64,000 nt of DNA, from NCBI GenBank assembly GCA_021737785.1, contig JAIPDI010000005.1, forward strand, positions 1 through 64,000, written 5' to 3'. The notes under the pieces were generated by a model, which saw nothing but the letters and a program-made list of their open reading frames with translations, was not told the DNA's origin and did not search any database. The position numbers and the translations under genes are program-made. The stretch is from Deltaproteobacteria bacterium. GTDB taxonomy: Bacteria; Desulfobacterota; DSM-4660; Desulfatiglandales; Desulfatiglandaceae. Below, piece by piece: positions 52,501 to 60,815 of this stretch; the stretch's first letter is position 1; the number at the start of each line of letters is the position of its first letter.

Positions 52501-52773
52501 GTGGACATCGTCAACGAGGAGAGGCGCCTTCTGTCCAAACTGGGCGCCACCCGATGTTTTGGCGAGGTGTCGCTGTTGGACAAAAAGGGCCGTGCGGCCA
52601 CGGCCGTTTGTATGAACGACTGCCGGATGCTGATGATTTCCAGTGACGATTTTGAAGAGATTCTTGAAAAATACCCCGTACTGTATAAAAATATCGTCCA
52701 GGTCCTTACCGGCTGGTTGCGCAACACTCCGCCCACCCAAGAAAGGAATGGGATTAAATGGAGCGGATCGTGA
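49525..52773 (+). CDS. NTT-like transporter fused to HEAT repeats and a cyclic-nucleotide-binding domain
   Basis: 1082 residues in three parts. Residues 1-440 are about 12 membrane spans resembling NTT/Npt nucleotide transporters (LVQTWTLINYAIDIRQSKKI, GANELMRRIIFDAAYQLLLF). Residues about 450-880 are helical HEAT-type repeats (NRDIEVRLEAVSVVTELGIQ). The last about 130 residues are a Crp-like cyclic-nucleotide-binding domain: FRKGDRGNALYLILEGEVDI, then the phosphate cassette FGEVSLLDKKGRAATAV with Glu1014 and Arg1023. It seems to be a transporter whose activity could be gated by a cyclic nucleotide. It follows the YkuD-like gene by 50 bases. Confidence 0.8.
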   Translation: MSDHTIANRRHVQLIVALCLFVFFNITCFTLVTSFTKSNFLTAIQTSPVFKDVYNQRPYFFLYGLSGVCFILFYLIYHMLSPRTSFEYRIKRELLFLSGASLVLYLLPVLFPGFEQRFLPAAFYFIIYDILDDLILVQTWTLINYAIDIRQSKKIQNLFLFSGGVAAVISGRGIIRLVPENNETFFLLLVLLFSGISYLIVTYIFFRHRDRIFTTFSTEKMRFKTLFTSQKKYGIIRSIIYLTVLVGIFNLFFKVLFDTQVNVRYPVAATVATASFDPLTMPDPKTEFIGQYKAFISIFQVALQLVFIYFFSRLWLNGRILLSYPLILIPILGFILGVYLARRPGFEGILFWGTIVACGANELMRRIIFDAAYQLLLFSIPEKLCNALRMYAKLLIKPWVVIVICAFFVAIPPQTSPFLIYCILIMLFLGLMTAVVLRIPNAYISSLKRSVLRRLPVERSMDSLVRLETNYIVEQYQKVVAESDDRFGYLYILNIIQNNYSPDLNAILSALLENRDIEVRLEAVSVVTELGIQKLIGRIEALFARETDPDLKKACLKAVAAWGISNEARVQEWMRMDLPIDLRKYVLAAAYRTGSAGLMEIAAQEAAALSHATDHAAILAGIWLIGELRLSHLTDGIQRHVDMEDRRAYRVILEAAAKLEDFGLFTSCIQHLGYERIVNDEVFHRSLARFGARAFEVISDMLEMIIESKTHFELKNCIRTLRHIPSQDAVDFLTDVFRRYNVPLIREEALDCVARIKTAEPNLDYHRIMENLLEEIHQCRKYCRYWRAVSSSKPESLMLIELARNIEHRIWSIFKVLNMFHSDLAIFDSYCRITQTSCQQVDASHVKAKSIEYLESLIKENYPELLTFLESITFEDGIIVDVAPLPGPRLNVMDVYEEILGQSNHWLEISAILDMPPGMRERLGSSSKETEDMIPVMEKVHFLRKVPLFRGFSIGDMMVIAQIAQEVRLEAGNVLFRKGDRGNALYLILEGEVDIVNEERRLLSKLGATRCFGEVSLLDKKGRAATAVCMNDCRMLMISSDDFEEILEKYPVLYKNIVQVLTGWLRNTPPTQERNGIKWSGS

Positions 52774-52805
52774 TGGGGCGCTGCTGTGCAGGGTCGCCGG
52801 AAACC

Positions 52806-53591
52806 TTACAATTCAATCATCGACCCGGGCACATCCTGGTTCCCGACCCATATGGCGGTCCCCCCGAGGCCGCACGTCCCAAGGACCCGAACCGCTTCCT
52901 CCCGGGCTTTCTCAGGGGCATTGTTGGTTTTACTTAGGTGTGCAAGGACGACGAGCCTCAAATCAGCATGGGAAACAGCCCTTAGAAGTTCTCCGCCCTG
53001 CCGGTTCGAGAGGTGTCCGTCTGAGCCCTTGATCCGTCGTTTGAGATAGAGGGGGTAAGGCCCCACATCCAGCATGTCCGGATCATGGTTGAATTCCAGG
53101 ATCAGGGCCCGGCAGCCTTTTAATCGTTCTTCGGCCAGTCGGGTGCTCCGGCCCAGGTCCGTGGCAAGGCCGATTCGGGTTCCGTTGGATGAAAGGACAA
53201 TGCCCATGGGATCGGCGGCATCATGGCATTTTGTAAAGGTCTCTACGATGAGATCGTTGATGAAGAGAGATTCGCCGGTTTCCATCATTCGAAGTTGGGG
53301 AAGCTTGCCCAGGGTCTTTTGCCCCGTTTCCAAGGTTCCCGAATTGATGTAAACGGGTAGGTTGTAGCGACGGGCCATCGGTCCCGCCCCCCTGATGTGA
53401 TCCAGATGCTCATGGGTCAAAACGATCGCGTCCAGGCGGCTTGGCGAGACCCCCACCGCAGTGAGTCGACGTTCCATTTCACGGCAGCTCAGCCCGGCGT
53501 CAACCAGGATGCGTGCCCTGGGTGTCTCCACAAAACAGGCATTTCCGCCGCTCCCCGAGGCGAGCACTGAAAATCTAAGCACGTTTTTCAT
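52806..53591 (-). CDS. MBL-fold hydrolase of the YycJ/WalJ type
   Basis: 261 residues. VLASGSGGNACFVETPRARI, LVDAGLSCREMERRL and VLTHEHLDHIRG (HxHxDH) identify the YycJ/WalJ branch of metallo-beta-lactamase-fold proteins, thought to be 5'-3' nucleases acting in DNA repair. Further metal ligands lie in CHDAADPMG and HLSKTNN. The C-terminal KGSDGHLSNRQGGELL is typical of the branch. It converges with the HEAT transporter gene, 32 bases away, without an evident terminator. Confidence 0.87.
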   Translation of the reverse strand: MKNVLRFSVLASGSGGNACFVETPRARILVDAGLSCREMERRLTAVGVSPSRLDAIVLTHEHLDHIRGAGPMARRYNLPVYINSGTLETGQKTLGKLPQLRMMETGESLFINDLIVETFTKCHDAADPMGIVLSSNGTRIGLATDLGRSTRLAEERLKGCRALILEFNHDPDMLDVGPYPLYLKRRIKGSDGHLSNRQGGELLRAVSHADLRLVVLAHLSKTNNAPEKAREEAVRVLGTCGLGGTAIWVGNQDVPGSMIEL

Positions 53592-53605
53592 ATGAGCGGG
53601 CCCAA

Positions 53606-53720
53606 AGGTTGGAAGTCGGAAGTCAGAAGTCGGAGGTCAGAAAGACCGGCATTTCCGCATCCCAACATTCCAGTATTCCAGTATTCCAATCAGCCACCCA
53701 TCCAGCATCCAGTATCCAGT
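53606..53720. repeat. GAAGTCG and CCAGTAT short-period repeats
   Basis: GGAAGTC/AGAAGTC units followed by ATTCCAGT and ATCCAGT units. Same class as 4604-4712 and 27512-27634. Confidence 0.65.
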
Positions 53721-53721
53721 T

Positions 53722-54174
53722 TCACTCAATCCCACTGTGACCGAAGCCGCCGGTTCCCCTATGGGTGGCGTCAAGATCGGATGTCACTGAGATCTCGGCC
53801 CTGGTTACCCTGGAGATCACCATCTGGGCGATGCGGTCTCCCCGCCGGACCACAAAGGGATCTTTTCCCCAGTTGATCAGGATGATGCCGACCTCGCCCC
53901 TGTAGTCGGAGTCAATGGTCCCCGGCGAGTTGACCATGCCGATGCCGTGGTTCAGGGCCAGTCCGCTTCTCGGCCGAATCTGGGCCTCGTATCCGGATGG
54001 GATGGAGACGGCCAGACCGGTAGGGATAAGACGGATCTCGCCCGGGTTCAATGTAACAGGGCCTTCCACACAGGCCCGGATGTCCATCCCGGAAGCGCCG
54101 TCCGATGCATAGGCCGGAAGGGGAAGCCCTTGGTGGTGTTTGAGCGGTTGGATATTTACGGAGATACGATCCAA
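53722..54174 (-). CDS. dut: deoxyuridine 5'-triphosphate nucleotidohydrolase (dUTPase)
   Basis: A trimeric dUTPase of 150 residues that turns dUTP into dUMP and pyrophosphate, keeping uracil out of DNA and feeding dTMP synthesis. All five motifs are visible: I, ASDGASGMDIRA; II, RPRSGLALNHG (Ser-Gly-Leu); III, GTIDSDYRGEVGIILIN; IV, RGDRIAQMVI; V, TGGFGHSG. Only a TTG (54174) gives a start of the right length, with weak ribosome site AGGTCG. Confidence 0.95.
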   Translation of the reverse strand: MDRISVNIQPLKHHQGLPLPAYASDGASGMDIRACVEGPVTLNPGEIRLIPTGLAVSIPSGYEAQIRPRSGLALNHGIGMVNSPGTIDSDYRGEVGIILINWGKDPFVVRRGDRIAQMVISRVTRAEISVTSDLDATHRGTGGFGHSGIE

Positions 54175-54231
54175 GGCGACCTGTTCGGAATTAAGAATTA
54201 AGAATTAAGAATTAAGAATTATGAGCTCCAC

Positions 54232-54402
54232 AGTCCAAAGTTCTCGTAATGTATTGCTTTTATTGAATGCATAAATTCCAGGCAGTCATTCCGGCGAAAG
54301 CCGGAATCCAGTGTATTTTTGACAAGTTAAATGTTCTGGATGCCGGTCGAAGATCCCGTACTTGCGGGGATCAAGTCCGGCATGACGTGAGAACTTTGGA
54401 CT
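54232..54402. mobile_element. MITE-like segment with 14-base terminal inverted repeats
   Basis: AGTCCAAAGTTCTC (54232-54245) and GAGAACTTTGGACT (54389-54402) are exact inverted repeats. The inside has ATTCCGGCGAAAGCCGGAAT as in the other palindromic elements. It fills most of the 299-base gap before the M16 gene. Tandem AATTAAG units flank it on the left. Confidence 0.55.
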
Positions 54403-54473
54403 CTCAAGTTATGAGTTATGAGTTAAGAATTGAGGATGGGTATCGGTTCCGGCAGCCATGGAGAAATCGAGGA

Positions 54474-55739
54474 TCATCCCTCGTATATCAGGAGATCCCT
54501 GTCAACCGAGTCTTTCTCCACCGGACCGAGAGCGGCAAAGGAGATCCCGCGCTCCTGGAACGTGCTGCGGGCAACCGCCACCACGTCATCCATACTGACC
54601 TGCTCCAGACCGGAGACCAATTCCTCATAGTCCACGTATCGTCCGAAGGCAAACTCATTTTTTGCCATACGCATCATCCGGTTATCGGCGCTTTCAGAGC
54701 CGAGGTATATGCCGCCGATGAGATGCTCCTTGGCCTCTGCCACTTCCGTACCGCTCAACTCGCCCCTGCACAGCTTCACGATCTCATTCCGGATGGTTTG
54801 GAGCACCAGATTGAGATGCTTCGGTTCCGTGGCCGCGTAAATTCCTAAAAGGCCTGCATCCACATAGGTGGACAGAAAGGAATATACGGAATAGGCCAAC
54901 CCCCTCTTTTCTCTGATCTCCTGAAAAAGACGGGAGCTCATATTCCCGCCCAGGATGGTGTTGAAGATGGCGCACGCGAATCGTTTCTCGTCCAACTGGG
55001 AAGGCGCCTTCCCCCCCAGGCAGATATGAACCTGTTCCAGGACCTTGTGATGCGTGGAAAAGCCCCCTCTGGATACAGGCGCACTGCGACCGGAACGGTT
55101 TTCGCCGGAGCACGATAGGGTCTCGAAAAGCGGTTTGAAAAAGGAGACCATGTCGGAATGGTCCACCTCCCCCGCCGCCACCACGAGGATCTCCTCCGGG
55201 ATATAGGATTTTTGGATATAATTAAGAATGGTTTCCTTGCTGATTGCCGATACGGTCTCCCCGGTTCCCAGGATGGGCCAGCCAATGGGATGACCATCCC
55301 AGAAAAGACCGGTGAAAAGCGTATGAAGATTGTCGTCCGGAGTATCTTCCATCATGCAGATTTCCTGCAGGATGACCTCCCGTTCACGCTCCAGGTCAAC
55401 GGCATTGAAGGTCGAATTCAGGAAGATGTCGGAGAGGATTTCGGCCAGACGGCCGAAATGTCTCCCCAGTACCCTGCCGTGAAAGCAGGTATTCTCTTTC
55501 CCGGTAAAGGCATTTGAAAGTCCTCCAATGATATCCAGTTCCTTGGCAATTTGGAGAACGTCGCGATGACGAGTCCCTTTAAAACTCATGTGTTCGATAA
55601 AGTGGGAAACCCCATTCTCCGAACGGGTCTCGTCGCGCGATCCGGTGTTTACCCATATACCGAGGGAAACCGATCGCAGGTGCTCCACCCGTTCGGAGAT
55701 AATTCTGACGCCGTTGTCGAGTATTGTCTTATGATACAT
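54474..55739 (-). CDS. M16-family zinc peptidase (processing-peptidase-like)
   Basis: 421 residues, two M16 domains. The inverted zinc motif HxxEH is at [11 protein letters not shown], with the downstream Glu in [16 protein letters not shown] (third ligand). The second domain lacks the motif but has the Arg-Tyr type segment [19 protein letters not shown]. It is similar to the YmxG/mitochondrial processing peptidase group that sits beside pnp in many bacteria. The gene's start overlaps the pnp stop by 11 bases, so it is coupled to pnp. Confidence 0.92.
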   Translation of the reverse strand: MYHKTILDNGVRIISERVEHLRSVSLGIWVNTGSRDETRSENGVSHFIEHMSFKGTRHRDVLQIAKELDIIGGLSNAFTGKENTCFHGRVLGRHFGRLAEILSDIFLNSTFNAVDLEREREVILQEICMMEDTPDDNLHTLFTGLFWDGHPIGWPILGTGETVSAISKETILNYIQKSYIPEEILVVAAGEVDHSDMVSFFKPLFETLSCSGENRSGRSAPVSRGGFSTHHKVLEQVHICLGGKAPSQLDEKRFACAIFNTILGGNMSSRLFQEIREKRGLAYSVYSFLSTYVDAGLLGIYAATEPKHLNLVLQTIRNEIVKLCRGELSGTEVAEAKEHLIGGIYLGSESADNRMMRMAKNEFAFGRYVDYEELVSGLEQVSMDDVVAVARSTFQERGISFAALGPVEKDSVDRDLLIYEG

Positions 55740-57828
55740 TGTCGAGGCTTTCTCCCAAAGCAGCCTTTCGCGACAGGCGTATCCTCCCGTCGTTCCCTAC
55801 TTCGAGAACCTTGACCAATACCTCATCGCCTTCGTTAAGCACATCCGTCACCTTGTTCACCCGCTCTTCCGCGAGTTGCGATATGTGAATCAGGCCGTCC
55901 GTACCGGGGAAGATCTCTACAAATGCACCGAAATCCATGATCTTGACCACTTTTCCCATATACAGTTTGCCGACCTCCGCCTCCTGGACGATCTGGCGGA
56001 TCATCTTTATGGCCGTGTCGCTGACTTCCTTATCCGGAGAGGAAACCGTGACCGTCCCTTCATCATCCACATCGATTCTTGCGCCGGATGTATTGGAGAT
56101 TTCCCGGATGGTCTTTCCCCCCGGTCCGATCAGGACCCGGACCTTTTCAGGGCTGATCTTGACCGACGCAATGATCGGGGCATACTGTGAGACATCCGTC
56201 CTGGGCCGTGAAATGGCCTTCTCCATCTCATCCAGGATAAACAGCCGGCCCTCTTTTGCCTGTTCGAGGGCCTGTTCCATGACCTCCCGTGTCAGCCGTT
56301 CCACCTTGATGTCCATCTGGAGGGCCGTGATTCCGTCCCGAGTGCCGGTGACCTTGAAGTCCATATCCCCATAATGGTCTTCATCGCCGATGATATCGGT
56401 CAGCACCGCCACCCGCTCACCGTCGCTGACAAGGCCCATGGCCACCCCGGCAACCGGCGCCTTGATCGGAACCCCCGCATCCATGAGTGAGAGGCAGCCG
56501 CCGCACACGCTGGCCATTGAGGAAGAGCCGTTGGATTCCAGGATCTCCGAAACCACCCGGATACAGTATTGAAACTCTTCCTTATCCGGCAGGATGGGCA
56601 GAAGCGCCCGTCTGGCCAGGGCCCCATGTCCGATCTCTCTCCGACCCGGACCTCCCAGCCGCTTGGCCTCACCCACACTGTACGGCGGAAAATTGTAGTG
56701 AAAGATAAATGAACTGAAATAGTCCCCGTAGATCGATTCAATCCGCTGTTCATCCCGTTCGGTTCCCAGTGTGGTCAGGACCATCGCCTGGGTTTCCCCC
56801 CGTGTAAAGAGGGCGGATCCGTGTATGCGGGGCAAGAGCCCTACCACGCAGTCGATCGGTCTCACCTGGTTGAACGGACGTCCGTCAATCCGTTTTCCCT
56901 CGGACAACATCATCTCACGCACCATGGCCTTTTCGAGGGAATGTACACCTTCCTTGATCTCTGATTTTTTCCCTTCAAATTCGGCGGAAAGGAGGTCAAC
57001 GGTTTGATTTTCCGCGTCACTTCGCTTCCGTTGCCGCGCCATCTTTTCTGCCGTGGCAATCACTTCCTTTAACAGAGGACCGGCGGTTTCCCTGATTCTG
57101 GCCTCAAGGGCCGCGTCCGTCTCCACGGGGGGGATTACCCGCTTGGATTTGCCGACCTTGGCCTTGAGTTGCTCCTGCATATCCAGCATCGGCTGAAGGG
57201 CCTCATGACCGTAGAAGATCGCCTCGATCATGTCGGACTCAGAGACAAATTTGGCCCCCGACTCAACCATGACAACGCCGTCCCGATTCCCTGCCACGAT
57301 CAGATTGATATCGCTCTCATCCTGCTGGCTGATGGTGGGATTGGTGATGAACCGGCCATCGATTCTCCCGACTCTGACCCCTGCGATGGGCCCGCAAAAG
57401 GGGATATCCGAGATCTCCAGCGCGGCCGAGGCCCCTAACATGGCCAGCATATCGGACTCATTTTCCTTGTCTGTAGAGAGCACCGTTGCAATGACCTGGG
57501 TCTCGAAATGGTAGTTTTCGGGGAACAGGGGCCTGAGCGGCCTGTCTATCAGTCGCGACGTGAGGGTCTCCCTTTCACTCGGCCTTCCCATGTCCCTTCG
57601 GAAAAAATTGCCCGGGATATTCCCTCCCGCATAGGACATTTCCTGATACTCTACTGTCAGGGGAAGAAAATCGATGCCTTCACGGACCTCGTCCGTGGAT
57701 ACCGCGGTCACCAAAACCACGGTTTCGCCGTAGGTCACCACCACCGAGCCGCTTGCCTGTTTTGCAACACGCCCTGTCTCCACATTCAGCGGCCGACCAT
57801 TTATCTCAATAGAACTGCTCGTTATCAT
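55729..57828 (-). CDS. pnp: polyribonucleotide nucleotidyltransferase (PNPase)
   Basis: 699 residues. A phosphorolytic 3'-5' exoribonuclease and degradosome member. Domains in order: RNase PH 1 (about 10-230, [20 protein letters not shown]), an all-helical linker, RNase PH 2 (about 310-550, [15 protein letters not shown] and the catalytic DxxxxxGD region [15 protein letters not shown]), KH (about 555-615, [11 protein letters not shown]) and S1 (about 620-690, [18 protein letters not shown]). It is encoded 46 bases after rpsO, the standard rpsO-pnp arrangement. Confidence 0.97.
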   Translation of the reverse strand: MITSSSIEINGRPLNVETGRVAKQASGSVVVTYGETVVLVTAVSTDEVREGIDFLPLTVEYQEMSYAGGNIPGNFFRRDMGRPSERETLTSRLIDRPLRPLFPENYHFETQVIATVLSTDKENESDMLAMLGASAALEISDIPFCGPIAGVRVGRIDGRFITNPTISQQDESDINLIVAGNRDGVVMVESGAKFVSESDMIEAIFYGHEALQPMLDMQEQLKAKVGKSKRVIPPVETDAALEARIRETAGPLLKEVIATAEKMARQRKRSDAENQTVDLLSAEFEGKKSEIKEGVHSLEKAMVREMMLSEGKRIDGRPFNQVRPIDCVVGLLPRIHGSALFTRGETQAMVLTTLGTERDEQRIESIYGDYFSSFIFHYNFPPYSVGEAKRLGGPGRREIGHGALARRALLPILPDKEEFQYCIRVVSEILESNGSSSMASVCGGCLSLMDAGVPIKAPVAGVAMGLVSDGERVAVLTDIIGDEDHYGDMDFKVTGTRDGITALQMDIKVERLTREVMEQALEQAKEGRLFILDEMEKAISRPRTDVSQYAPIIASVKISPEKVRVLIGPGGKTIREISNTSGARIDVDDEGTVTVSSPDKEVSDTAIKMIRQIVQEAEVGKLYMGKVVKIMDFGAFVEIFPGTDGLIHISQLAEERVNKVTDVLNEGDEVLVKVLEVGNDGRIRLSRKAALGESLDNVS

Positions 57829-57874
57829 ATATCTATCCTTTCATTAACTTAGACCTTCATTCGTGCAACTTTCG

Positions 57875-58144
57875 CTACTTTCGAATACCGAGTTCCTGAA
57901 TCAGTGTCCGGTATTTTTCCACATTTTTTCTTTTCAGGTAATTGAGGAACCGTCTCCTCTGGCCAACCAGCTTCAATAAGCCCCGTCGTGAATGATGATC
58001 TTTCTTGTGAATCTTGAAATGATCGGTAAGGTATTGAATCCGTTTGGTAAGTAAGGCAATCTGGACCTCGGGTGAACCGGTATCCTTTTCATGGATCTTA
58101 AACTGTTCAATAACTTCCTTTTTTGCTCCCGCTGACAGAACCAC
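57875..58144 (-). CDS. rpsO: 30S ribosomal protein S15
   Basis: 89 residues, the full length of S15. It binds the 16S rRNA three-way junction early in 30S assembly and bridges to 23S rRNA. Signature segments are [20 protein letters not shown] and [20 protein letters not shown]. In E. coli S15 represses its own mRNA; a similar structure is not obvious in the 83-base leader here. It lies between truB and pnp, as in most bacteria. Confidence 0.97.
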   Translation of the reverse strand: MVLSAGAKKEVIEQFKIHEKDTGSPEVQIALLTKRIQYLTDHFKIHKKDHHSRRGLLKLVGQRRRFLNYLKRKNVEKYRTLIQELGIRK

Positions 58145-58227
58145 TTTTCGTACCTCCTGTGTATTATATGAATTGCGACCTCATGTTTTTGGCGCAGCGA
58201 ACTGCCCCCTGCCCCTTGCCGTCTGCG

Positions 58228-59178
58228 CTATAACGAAAACACCCTCTCTATATTGACCCTGCCGCGACCGCCGCCATTCCCGGGCGCGACATGTAGAATC
58301 GCAGCGAGCCTGCCGTCACTGACAAGCTTGATCCATCCGTTACAAAAATCCGATTCGATGCCGTTCGTGCTGTCACACCCCGCCATCAGTTTTTCCCAGA
58401 CCGGTTGGCACCCCTGCCGCACCTTTTCCGCCGTACTTGAACTGACATTAATTTCCCCCATATGAGGAATCGCCTCCCGCATGGGAATGATCCTCTCAGC
58501 CAGGGAGGGACCGGCGGTGCCACGATCCATTTCTGCCGAGGAAAGCGCCGTTTCGACATCAAAGGGCCCGCTCTTGATCCTGCGAAGAGATGAAAGCCGC
58601 CCGCCCGGGCCCAGGGCCTTCCCCAACTCCGAACCGATACTGCGGATATAGGTCCCGCTGGAGCACCGGATATGGAGGCGGATGTACGGGAGATCAATGG
58701 ACAGGACCTGAAGGGAGTGGACCGTAATCTCCCGTGCCATGAGGTCTACGGGCCGGCCCTTTCTCGCCAGCTCATAGGCCCGCTTCCCCTTAACCCTGAT
58801 CGCCGAATAGGCCGGCGGCACCTGATGAAGCTTCCCTACAAACCGCTTTGCTCTTTCCCGGACATATTCCAAACTCATATCCGGCACGGCAGCAGTGGCC
58901 ACCACCCTTCCGGTAAGATCCAGGGTGTCTGTTTCAACACCCAGTTCAAGGATTGCCGAATACACCTTTTCACCCGGCATAATGAACTGGGAGAGTTTGG
59001 TCCCCTGACCCAAAAGGACGATGAGCAATCCGGTGGCAAAGGGATCCAGGGTCCCCGCGTGCCCGACCTTTACCCTGCCTGCATCCTGGAATGCGAACCG
59101 GATCTTCTTGACCACGCCGTGGGAGGTTTCACCCCTGCACTTATCGATCAAGAGTATCCCGTCAGTCGCAGGTCCCAT
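58228..59178 (-). CDS. truB: tRNA pseudouridine-55 synthase TruB
   Basis: 316 residues. It makes pseudouridine 55 in the T-loop of tRNAs. The catalytic Asp is in VGHAGTLDPFATGLL; other motifs are GILLIDKCRGETSHGVVKKI at the N-terminus, PPAYSAIRVKGKRAYELAR, and CSSGTYIRSIGSELG. The C-terminal PUA-like extension is present but divergent. Its start overlaps the end of the DHH phosphoesterase gene by 17 bases, so both are parts of the same operon. Confidence 0.96.
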   Translation of the reverse strand: MGPATDGILLIDKCRGETSHGVVKKIRFAFQDAGRVKVGHAGTLDPFATGLLIVLLGQGTKLSQFIMPGEKVYSAILELGVETDTLDLTGRVVATAAVPDMSLEYVRERAKRFVGKLHQVPPAYSAIRVKGKRAYELARKGRPVDLMAREITVHSLQVLSIDLPYIRLHIRCSSGTYIRSIGSELGKALGPGGRLSSLRRIKSGPFDVETALSSAEMDRGTAGPSLAERIIPMREAIPHMGEINVSSSTAEKVRQGCQPVWEKLMAGCDSTNGIESDFCNGWIKLVSDGRLAAILHVAPGNGGGRGRVNIERVFSL

Positions 59179-60136
59179 TCAAACACCGTTCGGCCTCTTT
59201 CAGAAAATCCGTCAGTGCAGCCGTCGCAGGGCCGGAATAGGTGAATCCGGCAGCCTTGGCATGTCCTCCGCCCCCGAACCTGGAGGCCAGCCGGGCCGCG
59301 TTCAACCGGTTGTTGGAGCGGAGGCTGAACTTGTACGCGTCCGAGGCGGTTTCGCGGATCAGAACCCCCAGCTCAACTCCCCTGACGAAACGGGGATAAT
59401 CCACAAATTGTTCGCTCTCCGCCTCATGCGCCCCCGCCTCTTCCAGCATCTTGCGGGTCAGCATCATGACGCCGACACGCCCCTCATGATGGAGCTGGAT
59501 GGTGCCCAGGGCCATTTTAAGGAGTCGAAGGCGGGACATGCCATAATTGTCCATCACCCTTCGGGATATGTCCCAGGGGTCCGCACCCCGCTCCACCAGA
59601 TCCGCAGCTGCTCTCAAGGCCGAGGCACTGGTATTGGCATATCTGAAAGAACCGGTGTCCCCCTGTATGGCCGCAAAAAGGTTCCCGGCCACATCCGGGT
59701 CGATGGGCAGGCCGGCCGCCTGAATCACCCCGAAAACCAGTTCGCCCGTAGAAGAACCCTCCGGTTCGACGAGGTTTATGGCCCCGAATCGGTCGTTGGT
59801 TTCGTGATGATCGATATTGATCAGGGTCAGACGGGCCTCTAATTGATCGGCAATGTTTCCCAGTCTCTCCTTCTCTGCACAATCCAGAACCACCGCCACA
59901 TCAAAAGTCGTGTCAGGGTCCACTCGGGAGACCACCCGACCCGCTCCCTTCAGGAAACTGAGGGGAGGGCGGAGCGGCGCCTGAGTCAGAAGCGTCGCCT
60001 CTTTTCCCGCATCGGAAAGGCTCTTTCCGAGGGCCAGCATGGAACCGATCCCGTCCACGTCCGGATCCTTGTGGGTCATTATGAGAAGGCGATGCGCGTC
60101 GGTCAATACGGCAGCTATGGAATCGAGGGGGGTCAC
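59162..60136 (-). CDS. DHH/DHHA1 phosphoesterase (NrnA-type oligoribonuclease/pAp phosphatase)
   Basis: 324 residues from a GTG at 60136 that overlaps the rbfA stop by 4 bases (GTGA). A longer frame upstream of it is only the reverse reading of rbfA. Motifs: HKDPDVDGIGSML (motif I, usually DxDxxG), VVLDCAEKERLGN (II), NIDHHETNDRFG (DHH, III) and the DHHA1 GGGGHAKAAGF at the C-terminus. NrnA degrades very short RNAs and dephosphorylates pAp. Position between rbfA and truB is common in this phylum. Confidence 0.93.
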   Translation of the reverse strand: MTPLDSIAAVLTDAHRLLIMTHKDPDVDGIGSMLALGKSLSDAGKEATLLTQAPLRPPLSFLKGAGRVVSRVDPDTTFDVAVVLDCAEKERLGNIADQLEARLTLINIDHHETNDRFGAINLVEPEGSSTGELVFGVIQAAGLPIDPDVAGNLFAAIQGDTGSFRYANTSASALRAAADLVERGADPWDISRRVMDNYGMSRLRLLKMALGTIQLHHEGRVGVMMLTRKMLEEAGAHEAESEQFVDYPRFVRGVELGVLIRETASDAYKFSLRSNNRLNAARLASRFGGGGHAKAAGFTYSGPATAALTDFLKEAERCLNGTCD

Positions 60137-60495
60137 GAAGGGCCTTTTTCGGATGCGCCTATCTCCTCGAACACCCGTTCCATATGGCTTCCCTCTTCCA
60201 GGGAGCGGTCGTAAACGAACAAGATTTCCGGAACGTAACGCAATTCCATTCGGATCCCGATCTGTTTCTTGATAAAGCCCCTGGCGCTGTTGAGGCCTGC
60301 CAGGGCTTTTTCCGCCTTTTCCTCCCCGCCCAGGACACTGTAAAACACCTTTGCCTGTTTGAGGTCGTTGCTGAGCCGGATTCCGGTCAGGGTAACGCCC
60401 TGAACCCGGGGGTCTTTGATCTTTTCCAAGAGGAGAAATGCCATTTCCCTCAGGATCAGGTCTCCCACCCTCACGGCGCGCTTCCCTACTGCCAT
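60133..60495 (-). CDS. rbfA: ribosome-binding factor A
   Basis: 120 residues. A KH-fold protein that binds free 30S subunits and helps 16S rRNA 5'-end maturation. Recognisable parts are RVGDLILREMAFLLLEKIKD near the N-terminus, VTLTGIRLSNDLKQAKVFYS in the middle, and IGIRMELRYVPEILFVYDRS before the C-terminus. It stops 4 bases into the DHH gene and follows the ylxP-like gene by 29 bases. Confidence 0.95.
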   Translation of the reverse strand: MAVGKRAVRVGDLILREMAFLLLEKIKDPRVQGVTLTGIRLSNDLKQAKVFYSVLGGEEKAEKALAGLNSARGFIKKQIGIRMELRYVPEILFVYDRSLEEGSHMERVFEEIGASEKGPS

Positions 60496-60524
60496 TCTCG
60501 CTCCTCAATTCCCAAAATTCGGCA

Positions 60525-60812
60525 TCACAGATTGATAATGTCCATTTCCGTATTCACGATCTGTGCAAGGCAGAGGTCGTCCAGGAAACCGAGTATGTGA
60601 TTCAAAGATGAGTCGATGTGACGCCGGTCATTGCCTACGGCACAGATTCCCAATTCGATTTTCTGCCACTTGTCATTGGCGCCGACCTCTGCGATAGAGA
60701 CATTGAACCTGGCCTTTACCTTGTCCACCATGCTCCTGACCACCTTCCGCTTTCCCTTCAGCGAACGGTTGTCAAAAAGCATGAATTCTATCTTGAGGGT
60801 CCCCACCACCAT
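60525..60812 (-). CDS. DUF503 (YlxP-like) protein
   Basis: 95 residues covering the DUF503 family: a short ferredoxin-like fold with FDNRSLKGKRKVVRSMVDKV (residues 13-32) and FNVSIAEVGANDKWQKIELG. Usually encoded between infB and rbfA, as here; in Bacillus the YlxP protein has been linked to ribosome assembly. Its start is 3 bases after the infB stop, indicating co-translation. The biochemical role is not known from sequence. Confidence 0.93.
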   Translation of the reverse strand: MVVGTLKIEFMLFDNRSLKGKRKVVRSMVDKVKARFNVSIAEVGANDKWQKIELGICAVGNDRRHIDSSLNHILGFLDDLCLAQIVNTEMDIINL

Positions 60813-60815
60813 ATA

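Noticed and set aside
60137-60508. N-terminal extension of the DHH phosphoesterase
   Set aside because: This stretch encodes rbfA in another frame; the GTG at 60136 with GTGA overlap is the natural start.
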